Shown: in pieces, positions 1 to 9,552 of the stretch | How positions within the stretch are numbered: the first letter of the stretch is position 1 | How the letters are laid out: each line of letters begins with the position of its first letter | Origin: Caldifarciminota bacterium | GTDB taxonomy: Bacteria > Hydrothermota > Hydrothermia > LBFQ01 > DSFT01 | NCBI GenBank assembly: GCA_025060695.1 | Contig: JANXBH010000003.1 | Location: 54,114-118,113, forward strand | Length of the DNA stretch: 64,000 bases | Reading direction: 5' to 3' | Notes under the pieces: generated by a model | Told to the model about the DNA's origin: nothing | Databases searched by the model: none | What the model saw: the letters and a program-made list of their open reading frames with translations, nothing else | Position numbers and translations under genes: made by a program

Positions 1-1
1 A

Positions 2-355
2 TTATCCTTACTTGGAATAGTTTTAGCATTTTTCATGTATCAAAAGCCAATAATTCCAAGTTTTATAGGTAATCTAATTATTACAAAATTAATCTATAAC
101 ATTCTTTATCAAAGATGGGGTATTTTATCGGACTGGTATGAAATGTTAGTTTTAAGATTATTAAGAAAATTTTCGGGATTTTCCCATAGATTCTTTGACA
201 TACTTGTAATAAGTGGTTTAGATAGAGCTTTTGCATATACCGGACTAATAATTAGTGGTATATTGAGATTTATACAGGATGCTAAGTTTAGCACATACAT
301 AATTCTAATTGCTTTGCTTTTTACAATTATGGTCTATATTGTAATTTTAAGCTAA
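2..355 (+). CDS. nuoL: NADH-quinone oxidoreductase subunit L, C-terminal end (partial)
   Basis: The frame is open from the left edge (reading from base 2) to a TAA stop, so only about the last 117 residues are visible. The visible part holds two hydrophobic segments separated by an amphipathic stretch, as at the end of NuoL, where the long lateral helix and last membrane helix lie. NuoL is an antiporter-like proton-pumping subunit of complex I in the inner membrane. The assignment rests mainly on position: it lies directly before nuoM and nuoN in the usual nuoL-M-N order, on the same strand, 11 bases upstream of nuoM. The sequence alone would not prove NuoL. Confidence 0.8.
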   Translation, partial: LSLLGIVLAFFMYQKPIIPSFIGNLIITKLIYNILYQRWGILSDWYEMLVLRLLRKFSGFSHRFFDILVISGLDRAFAYTGLIISGILRFIQDAKFSTYIILIALLFTIMVYIVILS

Positions 356-366
356 GGAGGTAAGCT

Positions 367-1827
367 ATGAATGGAATTTTAAGTATACTTATATGGTTTC
401 CCATATTCTCTGCAATTCCTCTTTTATTTTTTAAAAATAGAAATTTCATTTTAGGCTATGGTTTTGTAGTCTTGCTCTTTGAATTCTTGCTAAGTTTATT
501 ACCAATATCAAACTTTAAGCTTGATGGAGGTTTTCAATTTATTGAAAAATATAATTGGATTAAAAATTTCAATATAAACTACTATCTTGGAGTTGACGGT
601 CTTAGCTTTTTAATTATTATTTTAACAACATTGTTATCGCTAATTGGATTTTTATCATCCGTAAATTTAATAAGAAATAGGGAAAATGAGTTTGCGTTTT
701 GGTATTTAATTTTAACTGGTTCATTAGTAGGAGTATTTTCTTCACTTGATTTATTTTTATTTTTTATATTCTATGAATTTTCACTTATTCCCTCATACTT
801 CTTAATACTTATTTGGGGAGATGAAGAGAGAGTTAGGGCAAGTTATAAGTTTATTTTATATACAGCATTTTCCTCAGTCCTTCTTTTAGTTTCCATAATA
901 ATTATCTACTTGCAATTTAGAACTTTTGACTATATTCAACTATTAGAGCAAATACCGCTATTGAAACAGCAGATATCTATATTATTATTTATTTCATTTG
1001 CTATTGCTTTTTCTGTAAAAACTCCAGTATTTCCCTTACATGGTTGGCTTCCTGATACCTATACAAATGCTCCAACTAGTGTGGCACTTATTATTGCAGG
1101 TATTATGGCAAAAATTGGAAGCTATGGATTTTTAAGATTTCTCATTCCATTCTTTCCTCAACTTTCAGTGGATTATAGTAGTGTATTTATAGTTCTTTCA
1201 ATAATCTCAATAATTTACGGTGGAATACTTGCATATACTCAAGATAATCTCAAAAGACTAATAGCGTATTCTTCTTTTTCGCATATGGGCTTTATAACTC
1301 TTGGTATATTTTCACTAAATTACTACGGCATTGCAGGTTCAAGTATTCAAATATTAAATCATGGAATATCTACTGGAGCTTTATTTTTAATTGCAGGTAT
1401 GATTTATGAAAGATATAAAACTAATAGTATTTCTGAGCTTTCAGGTCTTGTAAGGTCTATCCCTGTTTTAATTGTATTTTTTGGAATATTTATGCTTTCT
1501 TCAGTTGGTCTTCCCGGAACTAATGGTTTTATAGGTGAATTTTTAATTCTACTTGGGACAAGTTTAAATAACTTTAGCTATGCAATTCTTGCAGTTATTG
1601 GTATAGTCATTTCAGTAATATATATGTTGCCTGCATTTCAAAATATTTCGTATTTAGAACTAAAGCTAAAAAAAGTAAAGGACTTGGAAATTAGAGAATG
1701 GTTCATCCTAACACCACTTTTAATATTAGTGTTTTCCATAGGCATATATCCAAACTTTATTCTAAATTATCTAAAGAAACCATCTGAATATATGGTAAAT
1801 ATAATAAAAAAGGGAGGTGATAGATGA
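367..1827 (+). CDS. nuoM: NADH-quinone oxidoreductase subunit M
   Basis: Proton-pumping antiporter-like subunit of respiratory complex I, inner membrane. At 486 residues it has the family length and about 14 hydrophobic helices. Diagnostic segments are YEFSLIPSYFLILIWG, which carries the conserved membrane glutamate, and KTPVFPLHGWLPDTYTNAPT, with the conserved Lys and the HGWLPD signature. A strong Shine-Dalgarno sequence AAGGAGG (354-360) sits 6 bases before the ATG, fixing the start. The stop overlaps the nuoN start (ATGA), so the two are translationally coupled. Confidence 0.97.
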   Translation: MNGILSILIWFPIFSAIPLLFFKNRNFILGYGFVVLLFEFLLSLLPISNFKLDGGFQFIEKYNWIKNFNINYYLGVDGLSFLIIILTTLLSLIGFLSSVNLIRNRENEFAFWYLILTGSLVGVFSSLDLFLFFIFYEFSLIPSYFLILIWGDEERVRASYKFILYTAFSSVLLLVSIIIIYLQFRTFDYIQLLEQIPLLKQQISILLFISFAIAFSVKTPVFPLHGWLPDTYTNAPTSVALIIAGIMAKIGSYGFLRFLIPFFPQLSVDYSSVFIVLSIISIIYGGILAYTQDNLKRLIAYSSFSHMGFITLGIFSLNYYGIAGSSIQILNHGISTGALFLIAGMIYERYKTNSISELSGLVRSIPVLIVFFGIFMLSSVGLPGTNGFIGEFLILLGTSLNNFSYAILAVIGIVISVIYMLPAFQNISYLELKLKKVKDLEIREWFILTPLLILVFSIGIYPNFILNYLKKPSEYMVNIIKKGGDR

Positions 1828-3302
1828 AAATTCTATACTTCTTTTCACCTGAGATTACCATTACTATTGCTCTTCTTTTACTTCTTATTATTGAGGTTAT
1901 TTTCCCAAAAAGAGGAAGTATTGCGTTTTTATTTTCAATATTGGCACTTTTGATTGCAGGTTATTTTAGTTTTAATCAGCTACTAACTATAGATAGAAAG
2001 TTCTACGAAGATATAGCAAATCTTTATCAAACGCAAGAATATGTAAAGTATATATTGCAGTCAGTTTCAGTAGGACCAATAGAAAGAATGTTTGATATTA
2101 TATTTATATTGGGGACGTTGCTTTTTGTTTTTCTTTCTTATGGCTATTTTAAAAATAAAGCTAGTGGTGATTACTATTTTTTAGTTTTTTGTGCACTTCT
2201 TGGCTCTCTTATAATTCAAAAAAGTGAAAACTGGGCTACTTTCATTCTATCTCTTGAAATTTTATCATTTTCACTATATGCACTTGTAGGATATAGAAGG
2301 GATTACTTTTCTTATGAGTCAGCTACGAAGTATTTCTTTATTGGTGCATTCTCAAGTTCATTTTTAATAATTGGTATAGGATTTTTCTACTTAATAACAG
2401 GGACTATGTCATTTGAAGGAATATTTCAGTACTTTTCAATAAAGAGTTTATTTCAGCTATTTCAATCAAAAGACTTTATTGCATTACTTGGATTATTGTT
2501 TTTATTCGTAGGATTTGGATTTAAAATCTCTGCAGTTCCATTTTACTTTTGGACTCCCGATGTGTTTGAGGGTTCACCCTCTCCTGTTGCAGGCTATATA
2601 GCAACCATTTCAAAGGCTGCAATCTTTGCTATTTTGCTAAAGTTATTACAGGGTATGCTTTCAAGCTATCCAAAGTTATGGGAAAGTATAATTTTATGGA
2701 TTAGCGTATTTACTATGATTATTGGAAACTTAGCAGCACTAAGGGAAAATAGTATAAAGAAAATTCTTGCATTTTCTACTGTTGCTAATGCAGGTTATAT
2801 TCTTACCGCAATATACTCAGGCGGAATTTCTGGTTTTGAATCAATTCTATTTTTCTTATTTACATATACAATCGTAACATTTGGTGCATTTGCTATAGTT
2901 CAGTTAACACTAGAAAATAATACAAATATTGAAAATCTTAGAGGTTTATATAAAACTTCTCCTTTTCTTGCAATAAGTTTAGCAGTGTTTATGCTATCAC
3001 TTGCGGGCATTCCTCCACTCGTAGGTTTCTTTGCAAAATTCTACATTGCTTATTCTATTTTAAATGCAGGAGATATAGGTCTTGCAATTTGGCTATTTAT
3101 AAATGGAGTAATTTCATATTATTACTATTTAAAAGTAGTATACTATGCATTTTCTGATGGACAAGAAGTTAAGGTAATTTCTGAGCCAGTTGTATTGTTT
3201 TTAATACCAATTTTGGCTATACTTACCATATTCCTTGGTATATTCCCAAATACTATATTAGAGCTTATTAGTTCAATATTTATCAGATTTACAGGAGGAT
3301 AG
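1824..3302 (+). CDS. nuoN: NADH-quinone oxidoreductase subunit N
   Basis: Third antiporter-like subunit of complex I. It is 492 residues and highly hydrophobic, with the conserved block KISAVPFYFWTPDVFEGSP followed by a SKAA helix, and an upstream glutamate in LSLEILSFSLYALVGYRR, as in NuoN. GGAGGTGA at 1813-1820 lies just before the ATG, and the start overlaps the nuoM stop by 4 bases. It is the last nuo gene here; the next gene on the strand is a glycosyltransferase that starts on the last base of the nuoN stop codon and is probably on the same mRNA. Confidence 0.97.
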   Translation: MKILYFFSPEITITIALLLLLIIEVIFPKRGSIAFLFSILALLIAGYFSFNQLLTIDRKFYEDIANLYQTQEYVKYILQSVSVGPIERMFDIIFILGTLLFVFLSYGYFKNKASGDYYFLVFCALLGSLIIQKSENWATFILSLEILSFSLYALVGYRRDYFSYESATKYFFIGAFSSSFLIIGIGFFYLITGTMSFEGIFQYFSIKSLFQLFQSKDFIALLGLLFLFVGFGFKISAVPFYFWTPDVFEGSPSPVAGYIATISKAAIFAILLKLLQGMLSSYPKLWESIILWISVFTMIIGNLAALRENSIKKILAFSTVANAGYILTAIYSGGISGFESILFFLFTYTIVTFGAFAIVQLTLENNTNIENLRGLYKTSPFLAISLAVFMLSLAGIPPLVGFFAKFYIAYSILNAGDIGLAIWLFINGVISYYYYLKVVYYAFSDGQEVKVISEPVVLFLIPILAILTIFLGIFPNTILELISSIFIRFTGG

Positions 3303-4447
3303 TGAAAAAAATTCTATTCGTCTCTTATTATTTTCCACCTTATGGAATTCCCGTTGGCTATTTAAGAGTATACAAAATAGCGAAATTTCTAAAAGAAAAT
3401 GGCTTTGACGTTCTTGTATTTTCCAACAAAGGGGAGAATAAAATTAATACTAAAATTGGAAATGAGTTTAATATAATATGGGTTGAAAATGAACCGATAA
3501 GTAGTAGTTTTAAAAAATTAGGTTTAGTTAACTATTTAGCATGGCCTGACAGAAGAATTTCATTTTTTATTAAAGGATATAGTAAATTTAAAGAAGTATT
3601 AAAAAGCTTCTCTCCTGATTATGTGTTTATTACAGCACCTCCGTTTAGCACTTTACTATTTTCCTTATTTGTCCCAAAAAATAAACTAATAGTTGATTTT
3701 AGAGACATTTGGAGTTATGATGCACTTGAACTAATTAAAAGTCCGATACAGAAGTTTTTGACTAATATCTTTGAAAAATATGTAATAAAAAAATCTAAGT
3801 TCTGTATAGTTTTAAATAGTTTAGCAAAAGAATATTTAGAGAAAAAACACATGACTAATAAAATTATAGTTATCCCTCAATTTTACGACAGTTCAATAAA
3901 AGTAAATAGTGAAAATGGGAAAAATAAGGAACTGACTATTGGATATTTTGGGACAATTGACAGAAGACAAGGTTTAGTAAAGGTATTAAGAGAAATTGAT
4001 AGATTGAGTTTAAATATTAAGGTTATAATTTATGGAGTTAGCACTGATGAAACAATTAGAGATATACAAAAATTTAGTTTTATAGAATACAAAGGTGCTA
4101 TTGGTTTTGAGGAAATTCCGAAAGTTAATGTAGATGTATTATTGATTACATTAGATAGAATAAAGGGATATGAGATAATAACTAAAAATAAGGCAAAAGA
4201 ACTATTAGCTCTAAGAAAGCCTATGTTCGCTGTTATTCCAAAAGATGGAATAATGTATAAAGAATTTCTTGAAATTGAAAATGTATACTTAGCTGATATT
4301 GACAATAACCAAGAGATAAAAGAAACTATTTTGAAGCTATATGAAGACTGGGAAAATAAAAAGCTCTTAATTCCAAAGAATATAGAAATTTACAAGGACA
4401 CTGTAGTTCTTCCTAAGATATTAAGTCTGATTGAGAATAAGCTTTAA
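3302..4447 (+). CDS. Glycosyltransferase, GT4-like (group 1)
   Basis: Probable cytoplasmic glycosyltransferase of the GT-B fold, 381 residues. The N-terminus ILFVSYYFPPYGIPVGYLR is typical of family 4 enzymes, with a nucleotide-sugar half starting near residue 210 (LTIGYFGTIDRRQGL). The acidic E-x7-E donor motif is not clear; KGYEIITKNKAKELLALRKP fills the equivalent place, so donor and acceptor cannot be named. It starts with GTG. AGGAGG at 3293-3298 and a 1-base overlap with the nuoN stop indicate co-transcription with the nuo operon, an unrelated function sharing an mRNA. Probably involved in polysaccharide or protein glycosylation. Confidence 0.8.
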   Translation: MKKILFVSYYFPPYGIPVGYLRVYKIAKFLKENGFDVLVFSNKGENKINTKIGNEFNIIWVENEPISSSFKKLGLVNYLAWPDRRISFFIKGYSKFKEVLKSFSPDYVFITAPPFSTLLFSLFVPKNKLIVDFRDIWSYDALELIKSPIQKFLTNIFEKYVIKKSKFCIVLNSLAKEYLEKKHMTNKIIVIPQFYDSSIKVNSENGKNKELTIGYFGTIDRRQGLVKVLREIDRLSLNIKVIIYGVSTDETIRDIQKFSFIEYKGAIGFEEIPKVNVDVLLITLDRIKGYEIITKNKAKELLALRKPMFAVIPKDGIMYKEFLEIENVYLADIDNNQEIKETILKLYEDWENKKLLIPKNIEIYKDTVVLPKILSLIENKL

Positions 4448-4452
4448 AATTT
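4442..4452 (+). promoter_or_regulatory. Putative -10 promoter for ccmF (leaderless)
   Basis: CTTTAAAATTT overlaps the end of the preceding gene and ends 3 bases before the GTG of ccmF. TAAAAT would be the -10 hexamer, putting the transcript start on or next to the GTG. No Shine-Dalgarno sequence. Confidence 0.55.
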
Positions 4453-4455
4453 AGG

Positions 4456-6312
4456 GTGATTTCTGAATTTGGAACATTAATTTTAACATTATCATTTTTG
4501 TTTATACTATACGCGTTTATTTCTACTGCAATTGGAAGTTTTTTAAAGAAGGAAAAATTTATTACTTCGGGCAAAAGGGCATTAATAGTTTCCTTTATTT
4601 ACATTCTACTTGCTTCTATATTGCTAATTTTTGCTTTAATCATAGGGGACTACTCTATACATTACGTTGCACTTCAGGTTTCTAATTCTACTCCAATAGT
4701 ATATAGAATTGCAGGTTTTTGGGCTGGTATGGATGGTTCCATGTTATTTTGGAATTTAATTTATGGTATATATATCATAGTATTTCTAAACTCAGAAGCA
4801 AAAAAATACAAAGATGTATATAATTTTTCATTAGTTTTATTTGCTATGGTATATTTATTTTTTATTAGTGTAGTTTTATTCTTTTCTAATCCATTTAAAC
4901 CAACTGAGGAATTTGTAAATGACGGAAGAGGATTAAATCCACTATTATTTACTTGGTGGATGCACGTTCATCCACTAACTTTGTATTTGGGTTATACTGG
5001 TATAGCTATTCCATTCGCCATTACTATTGGAATGCTAATTGCAAGAAACTTTGAAAATGAGATATTTAAGATACTTAGAAAGTGGTTAATTTTGCCTTGG
5101 ATATTTTTGACTATAGGTATATATTTTGGAGGAAGATGGGCATATTTAGAGCTTGGATGGGGTGGTTATTGGGCGTGGGACCCAGTTGAAAACGCATCAT
5201 TTATTCCATGGCTAACTTTAACCGCACTAATACATTCTACTATTCTATCAGAAAAATTTGGAATGTTCAAAATGTGGAATGTGTTTTTATCTATTATAAC
5301 ATTTACTTTTGTTTTACTTGGGACTTATATAACAAGAAGCGGTGCACTTGTATCAGTTCATAGCTTCGCCCAAAGCGAATTAGGAAACATTTTCTTTGGA
5401 TTTATGGTTTTTATATTATTTTTAGGCTTAGTTCTATTTTTTATAAATTACAATAATTTAAAGTCTCAAAGAACAATTGAAAACTTAATTTCAAGAGAAG
5501 GAGCATATTTACTAAATAATTGGATACTTACAATTTTGGCATTTATAGTTGCATTTGGAACTTTATTCCCATTTATATCAAATATTGTCATAAATCAGCA
5601 AGTAGTGGTAGGTGCAACGTTTTTTGAAAAGTCTACATATTTACCATTTACAATCATGTTATTTCTAATGGCTTTTGCCCCATATATTCCATATGGTAGT
5701 CTTCCAAAAGGACATTTAAAAAGATTTATTATTCCAATTATCATTAGTACTATTTTGACTGTCATTTTTTATTTCTTTATAAAAGACCTAAATATTATCC
5801 TTTATATTGCAATATTTTCAATTTTTCTAATAATTTCAAACTTTGTGTTTTTTGATATGAAAAGGACAAGAGCAGGAATGTTAGTTCATCTTGGTGTTGC
5901 AATACTATCAATAGGTATAGTTGCTAATACCATCTTTAAGGAGAGGAAGGAAGTAATCTTAAAAGTTGGAGAAAGTGTAGAATTTTCTAATTACAAGATA
6001 AAAGTTAAAAGTATTGAAAATGGTTCTAAAGAAGACTATTTTTATAACAACATAAAATTAGAAATTCAATCAAATGGTAAGAACTATATAAGTAATCCTC
6101 AACTAAGATTTTATCATAAGTGGAATATGAAAACTCCTGAGGTAGATATTATTTCTTCAATTAAAGGTGATATGTATGTGGCAATTGGTGAAGTAGATGA
6201 GGAAACTAATGAGGTTTATATGGTTCTATTTTTTGAGCCATTTATACAACTTGTATGGCTTGGACCTATACTAATGGCAATTGGTGGAATATTAAGATAT
6301 AGATTGCTTTAA
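4456..6312 (+). CDS. ccmF: Cytochrome c biogenesis protein CcmF (heme lyase subunit)
   Basis: Inner-membrane subunit of the system I machinery that attaches heme to apocytochrome c in the periplasm. It is 618 residues, multi-spanning, and has the tryptophan-rich WWD signature WGGYWAWDPVENASFIPWL near residue 235. Upstream lie the histidines of MHVHPLTLYLGYTG, expected to ligate heme. A large periplasmic domain sits near residues 500-595 before the last helix. It starts with GTG directly after a promoter-like element and has no Shine-Dalgarno sequence. No other ccm genes are in the window. A c-type cytochrome it could serve is at 29953-30357. Confidence 0.95.
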   Translation: MISEFGTLILTLSFLFILYAFISTAIGSFLKKEKFITSGKRALIVSFIYILLASILLIFALIIGDYSIHYVALQVSNSTPIVYRIAGFWAGMDGSMLFWNLIYGIYIIVFLNSEAKKYKDVYNFSLVLFAMVYLFFISVVLFFSNPFKPTEEFVNDGRGLNPLLFTWWMHVHPLTLYLGYTGIAIPFAITIGMLIARNFENEIFKILRKWLILPWIFLTIGIYFGGRWAYLELGWGGYWAWDPVENASFIPWLTLTALIHSTILSEKFGMFKMWNVFLSIITFTFVLLGTYITRSGALVSVHSFAQSELGNIFFGFMVFILFLGLVLFFINYNNLKSQRTIENLISREGAYLLNNWILTILAFIVAFGTLFPFISNIVINQQVVVGATFFEKSTYLPFTIMLFLMAFAPYIPYGSLPKGHLKRFIIPIIISTILTVIFYFFIKDLNIILYIAIFSIFLIISNFVFFDMKRTRAGMLVHLGVAILSIGIVANTIFKERKEVILKVGESVEFSNYKIKVKSIENGSKEDYFYNNIKLEIQSNGKNYISNPQLRFYHKWNMKTPEVDIISSIKGDMYVAIGEVDEETNEVYMVLFFEPFIQLVWLGPILMAIGGILRYRLL

Positions 6313-6317
6313 AATTA
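6307..6317 (+). promoter_or_regulatory. Putative -10 promoter
   Basis: CTTTAAAATTA, one base off the recurring 11-mer, overlaps the ccmF stop and ends 6 bases before the TTG start of the next gene. It could give a separate leaderless transcript. Confidence 0.4.
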
Positions 6318-6323
6318 TTTAAC

Positions 6324-7070
6324 TTGCATATAGTATTTTTTCTGCCATTAATAGTATATTGGTTATCAATGATCTTAGGAGGTATTTATAACAATAAAGT
6401 TTTACTGAATATAGGTCCTGCTATCGGATTTGCATTTGCAGGTATATGGGGCGTTGTTTTGCTATTAAATAAGTATTCTTCAATTGTGGACAAAAGGATA
6501 CTTTTATTTATATCACCAGGGTTAATTAGTTTTGGTATAGGGGATGCTGTTTGGGCTTATTATGAGTTAATTCTCAAAATTGAACCAGAAGAGCCATTCG
6601 CTTCAACATTCTTTTATTATATATTCTATATCACATCCATATTAGCACTTATTTCCATAAACTACTTCATTTATAAGGAATTTCATGACAAAGAAGATAA
6701 TATAGTATTAACTATTGCTTATACTTTTTTTCCAATTATTTCTATAGCTTTGGTTTTCTTTGCTTTTTCAAAAACAGCATTAGAGGAATATGGGACTATA
6801 ATTTCGTTTATAGTAAATTTTGGGTATATCATTTTTAATGTGATAATTTTATCCTTGCTTGTCTATCCTGCTTATAAATTTAGAGGTGGTGAAATATCTA
6901 AGTTTTATATGTTCTATGCCACTGGTATGTTCTTTATTACAATTGCAGATTTAGTCTATTGGATAATTGGAAGTTCATATCAAGTTGGTTCAATTCCAGA
7001 CTATATCTGGTTAATAGGCACAAGTTTTATTTATATTGCACTTTATCAAAGATGGAAGGACGTTTTTTAG
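6324..7070 (+). CDS. Seven-helix membrane protein of unknown function
   Basis: I do not recognise this family. The product is 248 residues with about seven hydrophobic helices and short loops, laid out like the 7-helix sensor modules at the N-terminus of some histidine kinases, but no kinase or other catalytic domain follows. Charged loops include a KIEPEEPF segment near residue 90. The start is TTG, the first usable codon after the ccmF stop. It lies between ccmF and a small outer-membrane protein on the same strand, 8 bases before the latter. A role in cytochrome maturation or envelope function is a guess from position only. Confidence 0.6.
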   Translation: MHIVFFLPLIVYWLSMILGGIYNNKVLLNIGPAIGFAFAGIWGVVLLLNKYSSIVDKRILLFISPGLISFGIGDAVWAYYELILKIEPEEPFASTFFYYIFYITSILALISINYFIYKEFHDKEDNIVLTIAYTFFPIISIALVFFAFSKTALEEYGTIISFIVNFGYIIFNVIILSLLVYPAYKFRGGEISKFYMFYATGMFFITIADLVYWIIGSSYQVGSIPDYIWLIGTSFIYIALYQRWKDVF

Positions 7071-7078
7071 ATTAGATT

Positions 7079-7645
7079 ATGATGATTTTAATTTTATCAG
7101 ACCTTATTGAAGTTTGGTCAGCAAGGTCAGATGAAAGGTACGTGGGTGTTTATAACTATTTATATAGAGGCAGTGAATGGTACGAAAATCTTACCTACAT
7201 CTCATCTTCACCTCAAGACTATGTAGATTTTGGACTTTACTATGCAATTTCAGATAATACAAAAGGTTATGGTTTTTATGGGATATTTGAAAGCTTTAGA
7301 AATGAAAAGACTTCATTCGGTTTTCAAATAGATATTTCTTATTTTAATGAGATTGATGTCTCAGCTGGTATACTATATGAATATTACATATGGAAATTTG
7401 CAAACTATTTAAACGGAATATATTCTCCAAAGACTAATGAATACTTCTTGGGCTATGGGTTGGAATTTTGGTTAATAGATAATTTTTCAATTGGGTTTGA
7501 ATTTATTAGGCAAAACAATACAACTACTTATTCTCCACAAGTATACTTTTTGTATAGATTTATAGACCTAAACTTCTCTTATAGGATATCAGATGAAAGA
7601 TTTTATGCAATATATCTTGGATTAACTTTCCCTTACAATTTTTAG
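7079..7645 (+). CDS. Small outer-membrane beta-barrel-like protein
   Basis: Unrecognised family, 188 residues. After a short hydrophobic N-terminus (MMILILSDL) the sequence alternates polar and aromatic residues in strands of about 10, rich in Tyr and Phe, and ends in a hydrophobic residue (TFPYNF). This is typical of small 8- to 10-stranded outer-membrane barrels. The export signal is unusually short and lacks basic residues. The 3' end overlaps rmlA on the other strand by 24 bases. Confidence 0.6.
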   Translation: MMILILSDLIEVWSARSDERYVGVYNYLYRGSEWYENLTYISSSPQDYVDFGLYYAISDNTKGYGFYGIFESFRNEKTSFGFQIDISYFNEIDVSAGILYEYYIWKFANYLNGIYSPKTNEYFLGYGLEFWLIDNFSIGFEFIRQNNTTTYSPQVYFLYRFIDLNFSYRISDERFYAIYLGLTFPYNF

Positions 7646-8473
7646 AAGATATTCTCCATATCCACTATTTTTGTAATTTTTTGAAAGTTCAACTAATTGC
7701 TCCCTAGTAATAAATCCCATTCTATATGCAACTTCCTCAATACAGCCAATTTTAAGTCCTTGTCTTTTTTCAATAGTAGAAATAAATATGCTTGCTTCAA
7801 GCATACTATCAAAAGTGCCACAGTCTATAAAAGTAAATCCTCTTCCTAAAATCCTATAGTTTAACTTACCTTCATTTAAATATGCTTTTAATACATCCAC
7901 TATTTCTAATTCGTTTCTTTTTGAAGGTTTTAAACTACTTGCAACTTCAAGTGCAAACCTATCAAGATAGTATAAACCAACTATAGCAAGATTACTTTTA
8001 GGTCTTTTAGGCTTTTCTTCAATTAATACAATTCTATCTTCCTTTATATGTGCAATTCCATATCTTTTTGGGTCATTTACGTAATATAAAAAAATTGTTG
8101 GCGGTTTTGTATTTCTTAAAATATCAGGAAGTCCATGACCATATAATAAATTATCTCCTAATATCAGAGCAAACTCATCTTCTATAAAATCCTTTGCTAT
8201 GATAATAGCTTCAGCAATACCTCTTGGCTTTTCTTGAACTTCATAGCTAATACTTATTCCAAGAATTTCTCCATTTCCCAAAAGAATTTTTATCTTTTCA
8301 ATATTTTCCTTATCACTAATTATAAGAATATCTCTAATGTTTGCAAGCATTAAAACGGAAAGTGGATAGTATATAAGTGGTTTATCGTAAATTGGAAGTA
8401 GTTGTTTTGTAATAACTTTTGTAATAGGATATAGCCTCGTACCAAGTCCTCCCGCTAAAATTATACCTTTCAT
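7622..8473 (-). CDS. rmlA: Glucose-1-phosphate thymidylyltransferase (RmlA/RfbA family)
   Basis: Makes dTDP-glucose from glucose 1-phosphate and dTTP, first step to dTDP-rhamnose and other surface sugars. The start MKGIILAGGLGTRLYPITK carries the nucleotide-binding G-G-x-G-T-R-x-x-P-x-T-K loop, followed by QLLPIYDKPLIYYPLS and the catalytic-site LILGDNLLYG. At 283 residues it matches the family. The start overlaps the mrp stop (ATGA), so it is probably co-transcribed with mrp. RmlD lies far away at 38262, so the rhamnose genes are scattered. Related nucleotidylyltransferases with other sugar specificity cannot be excluded. Confidence 0.9.
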   Translation of the reverse strand: MKGIILAGGLGTRLYPITKVITKQLLPIYDKPLIYYPLSVLMLANIRDILIISDKENIEKIKILLGNGEILGISISYEVQEKPRGIAEAIIIAKDFIEDEFALILGDNLLYGHGLPDILRNTKPPTIFLYYVNDPKRYGIAHIKEDRIVLIEEKPKRPKSNLAIVGLYYLDRFALEVASSLKPSKRNELEIVDVLKAYLNEGKLNYRILGRGFTFIDCGTFDSMLEASIFISTIEKRQGLKIGCIEEVAYRMGFITREQLVELSKNYKNSGYGEYLLKIVRES

Positions 8474-9501
8474 AAGAAACTTACAATTTTGTTAAATGAT
8501 TTTACAACCTCAAGTTGAGATTGGTTCTTCGGTTCTTGCGTAATAAAAGGAATGCCTTTGTCTGAAAGTTCTAAAAATTCAACATCTATTGGTATTTGAC
8601 ATATTAATGGTATACCAAATTCTTCTGATAGTACTTTCCCTCCATCTCTTCCGAAAATATGGATTTTTCTTTCACAAGTATCTATTAGATAACTCATATT
8701 TTCTATAATACCAATAATTTTAACTCCAAGCTTTATGAATGCATTTATTGCTCTTCTTACATCATCAAGCGAAACTATCTGTGGCGTGGTAATTACTAAA
8801 ATACCGTCAAGCTTTACAAGCTGGCAAGTGGATATTTGTGCATCCCCTGTCCCGGGAGGAAAATCAATTATCAAATAGTCCAATTCTCCCCATAGTGTAT
8901 TAAAATACAAATCAGTAAAAACTTTATGAAACATCGTCCCTCTCCAAATTACAGGCATGCCTTCATCCAAAAGACTTGAAAAACTTACAATTTTAACTCC
9001 ATAGTTTTGAATAGGTATAAACTTATTATCTTGACTAATTTTTAATACTTGTCCTTTTATATTCAAAAGTGTTCCAACAGATGGACCATAAATATCCGCA
9101 TCAAATAGTCCAACTTTATAACCTTTCTTCGCAAGAAAAACTGCTAAATTTACCGCAATAGTAGATTTACCAACACCTCCTTTTCCACTTGCAACCCCAA
9201 TAATTTTTTTAACACCTTCAATTTTCTTTGGATTGAATATATTTGATTCAGCTTGTTTAGTTTTAAATTCAGCTTTTTCCTTAATTACTATCTCAACTTC
9301 TTTAAAATCAAAGTGCTCATTTATTGCCTTTTTTATAATACTTGAGATATTATTTGAAAAGTTCATATACTCCTTTGGTATTCTTAGGAAAATTCTTAGT
9401 TTCTTATCCTCAAATAGCACCTCACTAACCCACCCTAAACTTACTATATCTGAGCCATCTATTTTTACTTCTTTTAAAACATTGTAAATTTCTTTGAGCA
9501 T
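8470..9501 (-). CDS. mrp: Mrp/ApbC-type iron-sulfur cluster carrier ATPase
   Basis: P-loop ATPase of the Mrp/NBP35 family, thought to carry Fe-S clusters to apoproteins in the cytoplasm. Residues 1-75 resemble the MIP18/DUF59 domain. The deviant Walker A GVASGKGGVGKSTIAVNLA follows near residue 103, and then PPGTGDAQ. I do not see the C-x-x-C cluster motif usual near the C-terminus, which is worth noting. Length is 343 residues. It starts at an ATG 6 bases after a CTTTAAACTTT element and is divergent from the GlmU-like gene. Confidence 0.9.
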   Translation of the reverse strand: MLKEIYNVLKEVKIDGSDIVSLGWVSEVLFEDKKLRIFLRIPKEYMNFSNNISSIIKKAINEHFDFKEVEIVIKEKAEFKTKQAESNIFNPKKIEGVKKIIGVASGKGGVGKSTIAVNLAVFLAKKGYKVGLFDADIYGPSVGTLLNIKGQVLKISQDNKFIPIQNYGVKIVSFSSLLDEGMPVIWRGTMFHKVFTDLYFNTLWGELDYLIIDFPPGTGDAQISTCQLVKLDGILVITTPQIVSLDDVRRAINAFIKLGVKIIGIIENMSYLIDTCERKIHIFGRDGGKVLSEEFGIPLICQIPIDVEFLELSDKGIPFITQEPKNQSQLEVVKSFNKIVSFL

Positions 9502-9507
9502 AGTTTC

Positions 9508-9541
9508 AAAGTTTAAAGAATAAATCTAAGCTTTAAAATTT
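9508..9541. promoter_or_regulatory. Bidirectional promoter between mrp and GlmU-like gene
   Basis: Minus-strand CTTTAAACTTT (9508-9518) points to mrp, and plus-strand CTTTAAAATTT (9531-9541) points to the 9553 gene. They are 12 bases apart. Gaps to the start codons are 6 and 11 bases. Confidence 0.5.
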
Positions 9542-9552
9542 TCAAAGTTTTT

